64,000 bases of DNA from Dryas octopetala (Eukaryota > Streptophyta > Magnoliopsida > Rosales > Rosaceae). A program made the position numbers and the translations under genes. Shown piece after piece: positions 24,424 to 37,238 of the stretch. The stretch is taken from positions 25,757,489-25,821,488 of the forward strand of contig OY992832.1 in the NCBI GenBank assembly GCA_963921425.1. Reading direction: 5' to 3'. How positions within the stretch are numbered: position 1 is the stretch's first letter; the number at the start of each line of letters is the position of its first letter. The notes under the pieces were generated by a model, which was not told where the DNA came from, did not search any database, and saw nothing but the letters and a program-made list of their open reading frames with translations.

Positions 24424-26082
24424 TGAAAGTTAATTTAGGTGATCTATTCACTTAATAAACTTGATTAATTTCACTTTCAGTGATCGGACCCCAATTTTTG
24501 ATTTATGTGATCATTCAGGAACTAGTCAAACAAACACAACTCAGACGATTCAGTAACGAAAATATGAAACTCCAGATTGACTTCTAAAAACCAAAAATCA
24601 TTTTTGTAAACAACACAAATCAAACACACCAAAGGATCAAGTGATATCCTATACACTCAGAGGACCCATCACAGTAGGCATCCCAGTGTTATCCACAACT
24701 ACAGTGGTGTGTGATTAGCTAGACAGTTATATAAGACATATATCAATTTCAAGCATATAGCTACAGTACAGATTTGTGTTTAAAAGTTGAGTGAGTCAGT
24801 AAGCATAACAACACAGAAAGGAAGACGAATGCACACAAGATGTTCACCCAGAAAAACCACAAAGGGTAAAACTGGGGGTCTTTTTCAGCTGACCGGGCAA
24901 TCCACTATAGAGGAGGTTCAATACAAAGGGAGCATACAGCACACAAGCTCAATCACTAAGTCCTAAACTAAGTGGCAGCTTTCTTACCCCTTTGTGCAAC
25001 TTCCATAAGCAAGGCAATCGGTCATTCATGAAGAAGGCAGCTCCAACTCTAAGCTTATCAACCCATGACACCAATTCGCACCAAGCCCAGTAGATTCATC
25101 AATGTATGAACATGATATGCCAATGTTGGATTCTTTAAAAAAAAGATCAACCTTCTCAAGCTAGAGGCATGAAAAGGTTGATATTGAATCCTTCAACTAA
25201 AATCTAAAATGAATGTGTTTGAAGAATATATGAAAAGATTTAAACACTCAAACCCATTTAGAATTTTAGATGAAACAAAACAAGTTCAGAAAATCTTTTT
25301 GATTTTTAAGAATTAAAAGAACATTTTCTGAAATGTTAAAGATGAGCACTTAACCTGAAAAATACCCAGGCATAAAACCCGAAAAATACCCACTGAAAAT
25401 GCTCATACACTCACACGAAAAGATCTGAACGGAATACATAATATACCCGTACACACACACACAACTTTCATGTTTTCCCGAGCCATGTGGAAGCCAATCA
25501 ATGGCTGTCCACAAGAGACGAATGAGGGGCATATTCTCTTTGTCTTAGAGGGGTATCCTAGTATTACTAAGGATAGGAATGAGGAGCTGTAAAAAGGAAT
25601 TTTGCTTTATTTTGCAAAAATCAGAAATGGGGAAGATGATGAATAGTGCTGATGTGTGTAGGTGTGTGGCGTGAATGGCAAAGAAGCAATCAGATCTGAT
25701 TGATACAGTAGGGGAACCAAGCCATGTGCAATGCACATGCATGTTTAGTAAAAAACAGAACATGGGCTTTCAATGAAATGGGCTTTAAAAGTAAAACCCG
25801 AAATGGCCCCACTGTAGTGACTGTGACTTAAGTATCAACCACTGTACGTGAAAAATATTGTTCTTTATGATCAGTGAATGCCTAGTCAAATAGACAAAAA
25901 ACTATTATTTTCATGAAATGAATGAAGTGCAGTATACCTTGAGTCTTTGTTCATTCTTGACTTCTTCAATACAGCTGAACTTGTCCTTAATCTAGCCTAA
26001 AGCTTGTGAGTGATTAAATAAAAATAAATACAATTGTTTTGACAAGGAAAATAACCAATATAACAAATCCTAGAAACTAACA
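24424..26082 (-). repeat. Copia-2 3' LTR
   Basis: The plus strand reads tgaaagttaattta at its left edge and ..ctagaaactaaca at its right edge. It pairs with 32759-34420, differing by about 20 single-base changes by eye. Open frames inside it (for example 25350-25532) recur almost unchanged in the other LTR because the LTRs are near-identical, not because they are genes. Confidence 0.95.
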
Positions 26083-27610
26083 ATCTCCCCCTTTGGCTTT
26101 CCTTGACAAAACATCAACCCATTCACCTCACAAGACTCTCAACACTCAGCCCAACACTATGTTATAATGTACCTGCAAGAAGAAATACTTGCACAACACA
26201 GAATATGATAGTACAGCAACCAATGCAGTTTTAAAGCAGCAAGCAATCAAATACATTCTCCCTCTTTTTGTCATGGAAAGACAAAAGGACATACATAAAA
26301 AGAAAAGTTCAGTTCAAAAGCACAGAAAGTTGGAGAGATATTCAAGAGAAAAATACATGCTGAAAGAGTAAATTCCATAAAAGTCTGACTCCCCCTAAAT
26401 TCTAACTCCCCCTAAATTCGAACTCCCCCTAAAGACTAACTCCCCCTAAAAGCTAACTCTCCCTAAAGCTGATAATCTGCAGTAGCTGCAGCATCTCAAT
26501 ACCGGGCTTGCAGAATATAGACATATAATATGAGGGGCCGTTAGAGAAGAAAATAGGCATGCAAAAAAGATTGAAATGCCCTTTAATGAACAGTAACCCA
26601 AAGAGCTGAATGGTCGTGTTAAAATGACTGTATGTGACGACTGCAGACCAATCAAATTGACAAAGTTCGTACAGAACAGAACTGGGACATAAAGCAGTCA
26701 TGGAATTTGACGAAAAAAAAAGAGGAATCCTGGAAAAGTTGGAAGCAATGACACACAAGAAAAATCTACGAGTTAGATGTGTTTCAGGGATTTTATTTTT
26801 GACAAAACAACAAACACAATTGAAAAGAATTAACCACCAATGTCAACACTCTAATAGATATGGAAAATGAAGATTGCAAATTTTGTGCAAGAAAATAAGC
26901 ATATTTGGGATATAGGGAGGCCAATGCTAGCATTCAAGACTTGTTCTAGATGGAAAAACAATGTCAAAGACAACCAAAGAGGTTAAATAAGTTTCATCCA
27001 CAACAAGAGATTAGAATTTAACCACTCAAGAGAATTTCTAATTTGGGAACAAATCTTGAAAGCAAAGTTTTTCAACTCATGACAATGGCTATGAGAAAAT
27101 TATTTTCATTTGTTTTGTTTAGGCACATCCCAAGTTAAGTGCAATGATTTGGTCCAATTTTGCGACTCTTTACCCTAGAACACCATAAAAACACCTTATT
27201 TCTCCCTAGGGCCGTGACTTCTTTGGTCACACTTTTTTTTTTTTTTGTTATTTTGTATGGTGCACATTTGTTCAAATGAGGAAAGTTTAGCTGAAGATGG
27301 GTCACAAATGAGGAATTATATTGAAGGGCTAAATTGCATCCTCAAACAAATTGTCTTTGAAAAGCATTTAACAAGTTTGATTGATTATGACAAAGTGTTA
27401 AATAAAAAAAAAATCTCAAGGCTAACATTTGACAAGAAGGAGGGATTATGCTTATTGACATGACTCATGTTATGCAAGAACCTTTTTGAATATCAAAGAG
27501 AGTGTGACAAATAATGTTAAGACCTTTCAAAGTGGTTATTTTCTTTAAAAGAAAAACTACTTAACCAAATAAAAGAAACTAAACAATGAAGCACATTTAA
27601 CTACAAGGAA
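26083..27610 (-). other. Copia-2 3' spacer with polypurine tract
   Basis: Directly inside the LTR the element strand has GCCAAAGGGGGAGAT (26083-26097), the polypurine tract. The rest is a non-coding spacer of about 1.5 kb, long for copia elements but usual in Sireviruses. No env-like frame of convincing length is present. Confidence 0.8.
26386..26470 (-). repeat. Five tandem polypurine-tract-like units
   Basis: The plus strand carries about five units of the type taactccccctaaattc, each 17-18 bases long. On the element strand each is a TTTAGGGGGAGTTA polypurine run. Multiple upstream copies of the polypurine tract are a described trait of Sireviruses. Confidence 0.9.
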
Positions 27611-29520
27611 TTATGCATGTGTACAAATGCCAATTGACTTCCGAAGACTAATGTGCTTTGGATTCTCTAGAGCTTTTGTAAAGATGTCTACAAGTTGTTG
27701 TTCGGAAGGAACAAAAGTCAAAGTAAGAGTTCCACTCTCCACAAGATCTCGAATGAAATGATGTCTTATGTCAATATGCTTGGTTCTAGTATGTTGCACC
27801 GGGTTCTTGGAGATATCTATAGCACTCATGTTATCACAATAGATGAGAAAAGTTTTCTCATCAATTCCATAATCGGCTAACATTTGTCTCATCCAAATGA
27901 GTTGTGTACAACAACTCCCTGCTGCTATGTATTCAGCTTCAGCAGTCGACAAAGAGACAGAATTCTGCTTCTTGCTATGCCAAGATACTAAGTTATTCCC
28001 AACATAGAAAGCACCACCCGAGGTGCTCTTCAAATCATCACTACACCCAGCCCAATCGGAGTCACTAAATCCAACCAATTTAGTGTTGGTATCATGGGTA
28101 TACCACAACCCATAGTCAAGAGTCCCACTTACATATTTGATGATCCTTTTTGTTGCAAACAAATGAGATTCTTTGGGATCACTTTGGAACCTAGCACACA
28201 CTCCTACCGCAAACGATATGTCCGGTCTCCTAGCTGTGAGGTAGAGGAGACTTCCTATCATGCTTCTATACAAGGTTTGGTCAACTTGCTTACCACTTGG
28301 ATCCCTATGAAGTTTGGAGCTTTTACTCATTGGAGTAGTAGCCACTTTGGAAGACTCAAGCCCAAACTTTTTGACCAAGTTTCTAGCATACTTAGATTGG
28401 GAGATAAATATCCCACTATCTACTTGCTTAACTTGCAGCCCTAAAAAGAAATTCATTTCACCAACTAGACTCATTTCAAATTCACTAGACATTACATCAA
28501 TGAATCTCTTAACATGAAAATCTGAAGTTGAACCAAAGACAATATCATCCACATAAACTTGAGCAATCAAGACATCATTTTTTAACCTTTTTACAAATAG
28601 GGTCTTGTCAACCGACCCTCTTTGATACCCATTGGACAACAAGTGATGAGAGAGTCTCTTATACCAAGCTCTTGGAGCTTGCTTCAGCCCATACAAGGCT
28701 TTCCTCAATTTATAAACACCATCTCTCATGTAAGGATCCTCAAAACCTTTTGGTTGTTCCACAAAAACTTCCTCATTCAAGTAACCATTTAAAAATGCCG
28801 TTTTAACATCCATTTGATACAATTTGAACTTAAGATGACATGCAATGGCACAAAGTAACCTAACGGACTCAAGTCTAGCAACGGGTGCAAAAGTCTCATC
28901 AAAATCAATACCCTCTAATTGAGAGTATCCTTGAGCAACAAGCCTAGCCTTGTTTCTAACTACATTCCCAAATTCATCAGATTTATTTTTGAAGATCCAT
29001 TTGGTTCCAATGACATTTGTGTTGGCTGGTCTTTCTACAAGAGTCCACACTTGGTTTCTCTCAAATTGGTTCAATTCCTCATGCATTGCACTCACCCATT
29101 CCTCATGATTGAGTGCTTCTTTGACATTCTTAGGTTCAACAATGGACACATAGCACACATGAGCAAGTTCATTTGCCATTTGTTTTCTAGTCCTAACTGG
29201 CTGGTCTAAAGAACCTAGAATTACATCTTCACCATGGTTACACCTCACCCATCTTAGTTTTTCAGATCTGTCGCTCAAGGTTTTGTCATTTTGTTCGCTC
29301 TCTGACTTATCAAACTTAACAATTTTTGAGTCATCAGTAGGTTCATCACTGCCTGACTTGGACTCTTCTTTAACCAAATTATCCTCTTTAGGATCAGATT
29401 GTGGGAACAATCCATCCTTATCTGCAGCCATTTCAATAGATGCATCATGATCATCTATTTTCACATTTATGGATTCCAACATAGAATTTGTTCGCAAATT
29501 GAAGACTCTAAAAGCTCTAC
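27611..29520 (-). pseudogene. Copia-2 reverse transcriptase and RNase H region
   Basis: A long, well-kept minus-strand coding stretch. RT motifs include [49 protein letters not shown] and the catalytic [12 protein letters not shown] near 28.55 kb. RNase H follows with [20 protein letters not shown] and [15 protein letters not shown]. The connector [18 protein letters not shown] precedes RT. Function in a live element is copying the RNA genome into DNA. The element as a whole is interrupted and treated as a fossil. Confidence 0.93.
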
Positions 29521-29535
29521 TGTTGGATGAATAGC

Positions 29536-30750
29536 CTAAAACAGACCTTCATCACTCTTAGAATCAAATTTCCCCAAATGTTCTCTATCCCTAAGGATGT
29601 AACATGCACTCCTAAACACTCTAAAGTGTGTAACCTTAGGTTTCCTACCCTTCCACAGTTCATAGGGAGTCTTTTTGGTTCCCTGCCTAAGGTAGACTCT
29701 ATTTATGATGTAACATGCTGTGTTGACCGCCTCAACCCAGAAATGTTTAGCAAGATTTTTGCTATTCAACATCACTCTTGCCATCTCAATCAAAACCCTA
29801 TTCTTTCTCTCAACGATTCCATTTTGTTGGGGTGTTATTGGAGTTGAGAATTCATGTTTAATACCCATTTGACAACAAAACTCATCGAATTGAGAGTTTT
29901 CAAACTCAGTTCCATGGTCTGATCTAATTCTGGACAGGGTTGACAGACTTGACATACCTTCATTTTTCAGCAGTTTCACAATCTTGACAAAATGATGAAA
30001 TGTCTCCGACTTGTCCTTAAGAAATGACACCCAAGTGTACCTAGAAAAATCATCTACCATGACTAGGATGTATTTCTTTCCACCTATTGACAAGGTTTGG
30101 ACAGGACCAACTAAATCCGAGTGAATTAGTTCAAGTGTCCTAGAGGTGCCTATGTCTTTGACTCTTTTGTGTGGTTCTTTGGTTTGTTTCCCCATTTGAC
30201 ATGGACCACAAATAAAAGTTTCGGGCTTTCCTATCTTTGGAAGACCTCTAACAACCTCATGCTTAGACAACTTGTAAAGGTCATGAACATTAATGTGACC
30301 AAGTCTTTGATGCCAAAGAGAGCTAGTGTCATCAATAGCTCTATTGCAAGTATTCTCAATTTTTCCAACATTGCCATCAAACACATAGCAATCATCCCTA
30401 GACCTAGGGGCATTCAAGATCTCCCTTCCTTGGGAGTCAACAATTCTACATCCACTCTTGGACATACACACTTCATCACCCCATTCATCACAAAGTTGGC
30501 TAATACTAAGCAAATTAGAATTCAGCCCATCAACAAATCTTACATTTTTCAATTCGGGTATACCGGGAATGTGTACAACCCCTTTTCCACTCACATAGGA
30601 CTTCTCTCCTCCTCCAAAAGTCACACTCCCACCATCATAAGGAGCAAGAGAGGTAAAGATCTTATCTCCCGTCATATGTTTGGAACACCCACTATCTAGG
30701 TACCAAATGTTCCTCTTAGTGGCTGAAAAAGCATTCAAGGTTACTAGACA
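29536..30750 (-). pseudogene. Copia-2 protease and integrase region
   Basis: The protease has NIWYLDSGCSKHMTG with the active-site DSG near 30.7 kb. The integrase zinc region has LWHQRLGHINVHDLYKLSK and CGPCQMGKQTKEPHKR. The catalytic core shows LIHSDLVGPVQ (first D), RIRSDHGTEFEN (second D) and PQQNGIVERKNR (E), so the D,D-35-E pattern is visible. The order protease, integrase, RT identifies Ty1/copia. Confidence 0.93.
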
Positions 30751-30849
30751 TTTAGTGGAGCTCTTCACAACCCATCTTTGATGTGGACTTGGCTTATTTT
30801 TGGGAAGTGGGGTGACAAGTAAGGCAATTTTGGTTACCTCTTTGAGTAG

Positions 30850-32684
30850 ATTGTTCACTTGCTCTTGTAGAGAAATATTTCTCTTTGGTTCACTTGATTT
30901 CTTTCCTCTAAGTTTGTTGCAATTTGGTCTAATGTGACCCTTAACATGACAATAATGACAAACCGGGACAAACTTTGTTTTTCTAAGTGAAGTAGAACAA
31001 TCAATTTTTGTGACACTTGGTGTAGCTTGACTTGACTTAGAATGAGATGCATTTTGACCAATGTCAATGAAACCTAGACCCTTTTTGACACTATGATCAG
31101 ATTCTGACTTGACAAAAATGGTCTTTGTGTTGGATACACTAGGACTATTTTCACTAAAACCCAAACCGGTCTTGTCCCCATGATGCTTTCCAATCCTAAG
31201 CATCCTATCAACCTTTTCAGCTCCAATGGTGAGCTCAACAATGCTCTCATTTGCTTTATGTACTTCTTTTTGAAGTTTCTCATTCAAAGATTTAAAGTAG
31301 ATGTTGCTCTCCTTGAGCACTTTGACTTGACTCTCAAAATTTTGTTTCAAGATAGCCACACTTTCTAATTCACTCTCTAATGACTCAATCTTCTCACACA
31401 ATTTCAATTTAGCATTCTTTAGTTTCTGATTTTCTTCCTTTATGCTAAGAGTTTCGATGAAAAGTAAGTCATACTTATCACAAAGTGCAGTGTAAGACTC
31501 ATCATCAGGAGCAGATTCTGAGTCAGACCCACCATCAACTTGTTCAATCTCCTTGATTGAACAAGTTGTTCAACAAATGCAACAAATGCAACAAATGCAA
31601 CTTCATCACCCTCAATATCGGAAGAAGACTCACAATCATTTGAGTCATCACTCTCACTATCACTTCAAGTGATTTTCATGGCTTTATTCTTACTTGAAGA
31701 GTAATTCTTTCTATTATTTGCACATTCAATTGCTATGTGACCTATTCCACCACAAGTGTAACATTTCACATCTCTCTTGGTTGTTCTTCCTTCTTTAAAG
31801 TTAGACTTCCTCTCTTGTTTTCTCTCAAATGAATTCTCTCCTTGAGGTTTGAATTTGAACTCCTTAAAGTTGTTACCACTAGTTCTAGCTTCTCTCCCTT
31901 TATTTCTAAGAATTCGTCTAAATCTTTTGACAAAAAGGGCAACCTCATCATCAGACATGGATGATTTTTCACTCAAGTTTTCACTCATCTCTTTGACACT
32001 TTGCAAAGCAATATCCTTTGACTTCTTGCTGTCCCTTTCATCCATTTCAAGTTCCATCTCAAAAGTTTTAAGCTTTCCTACCAATTTACCAATTTTGAGT
32101 TCATCCAAATTTTGGACTTCTTGTATTGCATGTTTCTTAGATTGAAATCTCTTAGGTAGAGATCTAAGAACTTTTTGGACAATGGTAGACTCCTCATAAG
32201 GTTTACCTAGGGACATGGCTTCATTTGTGAGGGCTTCCAACCTTTCATAGAACTCGGAAAATGACTCGGACTCTTTCATCCTAATTTCTTCAAATTTGGC
32301 GTGTACCATTTGAAGCTTAAGTGACCTAACTTGTTTGTCCCCTTCATGAACAACCCTAAGTTTGTTCCAAGCTTGCCTAGCCGTGACACAATGTTGTATG
32401 TGTGCAAATTGTGAGGAAGATAGTGCAGTGACAATAGCATTTCTAGCCTTCTTGTTGGAGCTAGAAGCCGTGACTTCGGCTAAAGACCATTCGAACCTAA
32501 GCTTAGGAGTTTCAATCCCATCAACAGTTCGTGTGGGAGGAATCCACTCAACAGTGAGATACTCATATGCCAACTCGTCATAGGCATCAAGGAAAATTTC
32601 AAATTTTTCTCTCCAAGCAGCGTAGTTGCTGCCATCAAAAAATGGAGGAGAGTTGCAAGATCCTGCAACACGATCTATTTCCAT
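30850..32684 (-). pseudogene. Copia-2 Gag region
   Basis: The Gag start is MEIDRVAGSCNSPPFFDG at 32684, followed by the copia-type Gag domain (NYAAWREKFEIFLDAYDELA, QLLDL-type helices, LPKRFQSKKHAIQEV). Two CCHC knuckles are visible: CYTCGGIGHIAIEC near 31.75 kb and CHYCHVKGHIRPNC near 30.95 kb. A coiled-coil segment lies between them. A long Gag with a coiled coil is usual for Sireviruses. The region carries part of the element's few interruptions. Confidence 0.9.
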
Positions 32685-32744
32685 CTAGACACACCTAGAA
32701 AACAGACAACACCCTAAGATCTCTCTATTTGCTTTTAGAGTAGC

Positions 32745-32756
32745 GCTCTGATACCA
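32745..32756 (-). other. Copia-2 primer-binding site (initiator tRNA-Met)
   Basis: The element strand reads TGGTATCAGAGC, exactly complementary to the 3' end of plant initiator tRNA-Met, two bases inside the LTR edge at 32759. Confidence 0.95.
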
Positions 32757-32758
32757 AT

Positions 32759-34420
32759 TGAAAGTTTAATTTAGGTGATCTATTCACTTAATAAACTTGA
32801 TTAATTTCACTTTCAGTGATCGGACCCCAATTTTTTGATTTATGTGATCATTCAGGAACTAGTCAAACAAACACAACTCAGACGATTCAGTAACGAAAAT
32901 ATGAAACTCCAGATTGACTTCTAAAAATCAAAAATCATTTTTGTAAACAACACAAATCATACACACCAAAGGATCAAGTGACATCCTATACACTCAGAGG
33001 ACCCATCACAGTAGGCATCCCAGTGTTATCCACAACTACAGTGGTGTGTGATTAGCTAGACAGTTATATAAGACATATATCAATTTCAAGCATATAGCTA
33101 CAGTACAGATTTGTGTTTAAAAGTTGAGTGAGTCAGTAAGCATAACAACACAGAAAGGAAGACGAATGCACACAAGATGTTCACCCAGAAAAACCACAAA
33201 GGGTAAAAACTGGGGGTCTTTTTCAGTTGACCGGGCAATCCACTATAGAGGAGGTTCAATACAAATGGAGCATACAGCACACAAGCTCAATCACTAAGTC
33301 CTAAACTAAGTGGCAGCTTTCTTACCCCTTTGTGCAACTTCCATAAGCAAGGCAATCGGTCATTCATGAAGAAGGTAGCTCCAACTCTAAGCTCATCAAC
33401 CCATGGCACCAATTCGCACCAAGCCCAGTAGATTCATCAATGTATGAACATGATATGCCAATGTTGGATTCTTTAAAAAAAAGATCAACCTTCTCAAGCT
33501 AGAGGCATGAAAAGGTTGATATTGAATCCTTCAACTAAAATCTAAAATGAATGTGTTTGAAGAATATATGAAAAGATTTAAACACTCAAACCCATTTAGA
33601 ATTTTAGATGAAATAAAACAAGTTCAGAAAATCTTTTTGATTTTTAAGAATTAAAAGAACATTTTCTGAAATGTTATAGATGAGCACTTAACCTGAAAAA
33701 TACCCAGGCATAAAACCTGAAAAATACCCACTGAAAATGCTCATACACTCACACGAAAAGATCTGAACGGAATACATAATATACCCGTACACACACACAC
33801 AACTTTCATGTTTGCCCGAGCCACGTGGAAGCCAATCAATGGCTGTCCACAAGAGACGAATGAGGGACATATTCTCTTTGTCTTAGAGGGGTATCCTAGT
33901 ATTACTAAGGATAGGAATGAGGAGCTGTAAAAAGGAATTTTGCTTTATTTTGCAAAAATCAGAAATGGGGAAGATGATGAATAGTGCTGATGTGTGTAGG
34001 TGTGTGGCGTGAATGGCAAAGAAGCAATCAGATCTGATTGATACAGTAGGGGAACCAAGCCATGTGCAATGCACATGCATGTTTAGTAAAAAACAGAACA
34101 TGGGCTTTCAATGAAATGGGCTTTAAAAGTAAAACCCGAAATGGCCCCACTGTAGTGACTGTGACTTAAGTATCAACCACTGTACGTGAAAAATATTGTT
34201 CTTTATGATCAGTGAATGACTAGTCAAATAGACAAAAAACTGTTATTTTCATGAAATGAATGAAGTGCAGTATACCTTGAGTCTTTGTTCATTCTTGACT
34301 TCTTCAATACAGCTGAACTTGTCCTTAATCTAGCCTAGAGCTTGTGAGTGATTAAATAAAAATAAATACAATTGTTTTGACAAGGAAAATAGCCAATATA
34401 ACAAATCCTAGAAACTAACA
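32759..34420 (-). repeat. Copia-2 5' LTR
   Basis: Begins tgaaagtttaattta and ends ..gaaactaaca on the plus strand, with the same extent as the LTR at 24424-26082 apart from three one-base gaps. Its outer edge abuts acttg, the second half of the target duplication in the Athila integrase. Confidence 0.95.
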
Positions 34421-35000
34421 ACTTGTCCACTAGTTTGTGGATGATAGGGAATGCTCACTTTGTGCTTCACATCATACTTCTTGAGTAAGGTTTCAAGGGG
34501 CTTGTTGATGAAATGTGATCCTCCATCACTAATGAAAACCCTAGGAGTGCCAAACCTTGAAAAGATGTTCTCCTTGAAGAATTTCATAACCATCTTGTGA
34601 TCATTTGTCTTAGATGCCACGGCCTCAACCCACTTTGACACATAATCAACACACGTAAGAATATATAGATTTCCATAGGAACTAGGGAATGGTCCCATAA
34701 AGTCAATGCCCCAACAATCAAACAATTCAACTTCCAAGATATTAGTTAGGAGCATTTGATTTCTTGATGAAATGTTTTCAACCCTTTGACATCTATCACA
34801 ACTAGTAACAAAAGCATATACATCTTTAAATATGGTAGGCCAAAAGAATCCACTAGTGAATACCTTAAGTACAGTTTTTTTGCTTCCAAAGTGTCGTCCA
34901 CAAGCATATGAATGACAATGCATAAGAATGCTTTGAACTTCATCTTGGTGCACACATCTTCTCATCACTTGATCTTTGCACATTTTGAACAAGAAGGGAT
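34421..35000 (-). pseudogene. Athila integrase N-terminal and core part
   Basis: The minus strand shows the integrase zinc region ([26 protein letters not shown]) and the catalytic core ([42 protein letters not shown]). The copia insertion lies just after the SGQV stretch. Confidence 0.88.
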
Positions 35001-35137
35001 CATCCCAAATGTAGTGTCTTACCTCCTCAAAAACCTCTCTTTGGCTTGGTAGTCAAACTCTTTAGGCACAAACTTGCCTCCACTAGCATGGTAGTTCACA
35101 AAATGCACAAACCAAGACAAAAAATCTTCTCTAGTAG

Positions 35138-37205
35138 TCATGACAAAAAGGCTCTCATCCGGAAAAGATTCACACAAAGGAATGTGAGAATCATCACCTC
35201 CTTCACAAATCTTGACAAGTGATCCGCAACAAAGTTCTCTTTTCCGGGCTTGTCTTTGATCTCAATATCAAACTCTTGTAGCAAGAGTATCCACCTTATA
35301 AGCCTCGGTTTTGCGTCTTTCTTGGACAAGTAATACTTCAATGCACTATGATCCGTGTGCACAATGACTTTGGCACCCAACAAGTAGCTTCTAAACTTCT
35401 CCAAAGCAAAGACAATGGCAAGTATCCTTCTCCGTTGTGGTGTAGTTGAGTTTAGCATCATTCAAGGTTCTACTTGAATAATAGATGGCATGGAGAAACT
35501 TGTCCTTCCTTTGTCCCAAAACGGCTCCAAGTGCATAGTCACTAGCATCACACATCAACTCAAATGGCATACTCCAATCCGGTGCATAAATGATAGGAGA
35601 TTTGATAAGTAACTCCTTGATCTTCTAAAATGCATGTAGGTAAGCCTCATCAAACACAAATGGTGCATCATTGGCTAGAAAATCACAAAGTGGCTTTGAT
35701 ACATTGGAGAAGTCCTTGATAAATCTTCTATAAAAATCGGCATGGCCAAGGAAGCTTCTCACGGCCCTTACACTTGTAGGTGGCGGTAACTTCTCAATGA
35801 GCTCCACTTTTGCTTTATCCACCTCAATCCCTCTTGGAGAAACAACATGCCCCAAAATTATGCCTTCTTGAACCATGAAATGACACTTTTCCCAATTGAG
35901 CACAAGGTTGGTTTTTTCACATATTTGAAGTACAAGATCCAAGTGGTGAAGATAATCATCAAAGGAAGAGCCAAAAACACTAAAATCATCCATGAATACC
36001 TCAATGGAGCGCTCCACCATGTCACTAAAGATTGACATCATGCATCTTTGAAAGGTGGCCGGAGCATTGCATAAACCAAAGGGCATCCTCCTATATGCAA
36101 AAGTGTCATATGGACAAGTGAAAGTGGTCTTCTCTTGATCTTTCAGTGCTATAGGGATTTGATTGTAGCCACTATACCCATCAAGGAAGCAATAGTAGGA
36201 ATGGCCCGCCAATCTCTCCAACATTTGATCAATGAATGACAATGAGAAATGATCCTTCCTTGTAGCATTGTTGAGCTTCCTATAGTCAATACACACCCTT
36301 CAACCCGTGGGGAGTCTTTGTGGCACAAGCTCTCCCTTCTCATTTACTACCACGGTCACTCTACCTTTCTTGGGCACAACTTTAACCGGTGACACCCACT
36401 TTGAATTCGAGATGAGATATATCACTCCCACATTAAGTAGCTTCATGATCTCCCATCTAACAACTTCTTTCATAGAAAAGTTGAGTCTTCTTTGAGCATC
36501 CCTTGTTGGCTTGTTATCATCTTCAAGGAGAATTCTATGCATGCACAAACTAGGGCTCAATCCCTTGATATCGGCTATGGTCCATCCAAGTGCTCCTTTG
36601 TGTTCTCTAAGCACTCTCATAAGATTATTTTCATACAAATCACTTAAACAAGAAGACACAATTACGGGCAACGTGTGGTTTTCACCAATAAAAGCATACT
36701 TTAAATGTGTAGGGAGAGGTTTAAGCTCAAGATTAGGGGGGCATGCAATTAATGGGAGTAAAGGAGTAGGGTTAGAAGGACATACCTCAAACTTGGGAGC
36801 CAAGTGTGGTGTGTAGGGCCTCACTGCCTCAAGTGTCTCTTCTTTCATGAAATCCATGCCATTGTGCATGATACAAGTTTCCAAAGGATCCTTTGTTGAT
36901 GTCTCAATGAATGTATTCTTTATAAATTTGTCAATGCAATCCATCACTTCAATCCGGTAACAATCATGAGCTTGTGATGGCTTCTTCAATGCATCAAAGA
37001 CCCTAAAGGCAATGGTAGTGTCATGAACAGTCATGGTCATAAGCCCTTCCTTAACATCAATTTTGGCACTCGTCGTTGCCATAAATGCACGGCCAAAGAT
37101 GATAGGTAAATCATTTCCACTTGTTTGTACCTCCTCCATGTCAAGAATAATGAAATCCGCCGGTATAATGAGCTCATCAACCTTCACAAGAACATCCTCC
37201 ACCAC
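35138..37205 (-). pseudogene. Athila reverse transcriptase and RNase H region
   Basis: RT motifs include CIDYRKLNNATRKDHFSLSF, HSYYCFLDGYSGYNQIPIAL, FGLCNAPATFQRCMMSIF and the catalytic FMDDFSVFGSSFDDYLHHL near 35.98 kb. RNase H shows [20 protein letters not shown] and [12 protein letters not shown]. Upstream (36.3-37.2 kb) is the protease-RT linker with IILDMEE and PIIFGRAFMATTSAKIDVKE. The region has several interruptions. Confidence 0.9.
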
Positions 37206-37238
37206 TCATCTTGGATACACAATGCTCATATCCGCCAA

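Larger units (their letters stand above)
24424..34420 (-). mobile_element. Young Sirevirus-like Ty1/copia element (Copia-2), nested in Athila integrase
   Basis: A 9,997-bp minus-strand element. LTRs at 32759-34420 and 24424-26082 enclose an initiator-Met primer-binding site, Gag, protease, integrase, RT, RNase H, a 1.5-kb spacer with repeated polypurine tracts, and the terminal polypurine tract. It is flanked by a 5-bp repeat with one mismatch, atttg (24419-24423) and acttg (34421-34425). By eye the LTRs differ at about 20 single bases and three one-base gaps over about 1,660 bases (about 1.2%). That is under about a million years at commonly used plant rates. It looks nearly whole, with about two to three coding interruptions. 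Confidence 0.95.

Noticed and set aside
25350-34101. Pairs of identical open frames (25350/33688 and 25545/33883) as conserved genes
   Set aside because: They are in the two near-identical LTRs of Copia-2, so the identity reflects recent insertion rather than selection.
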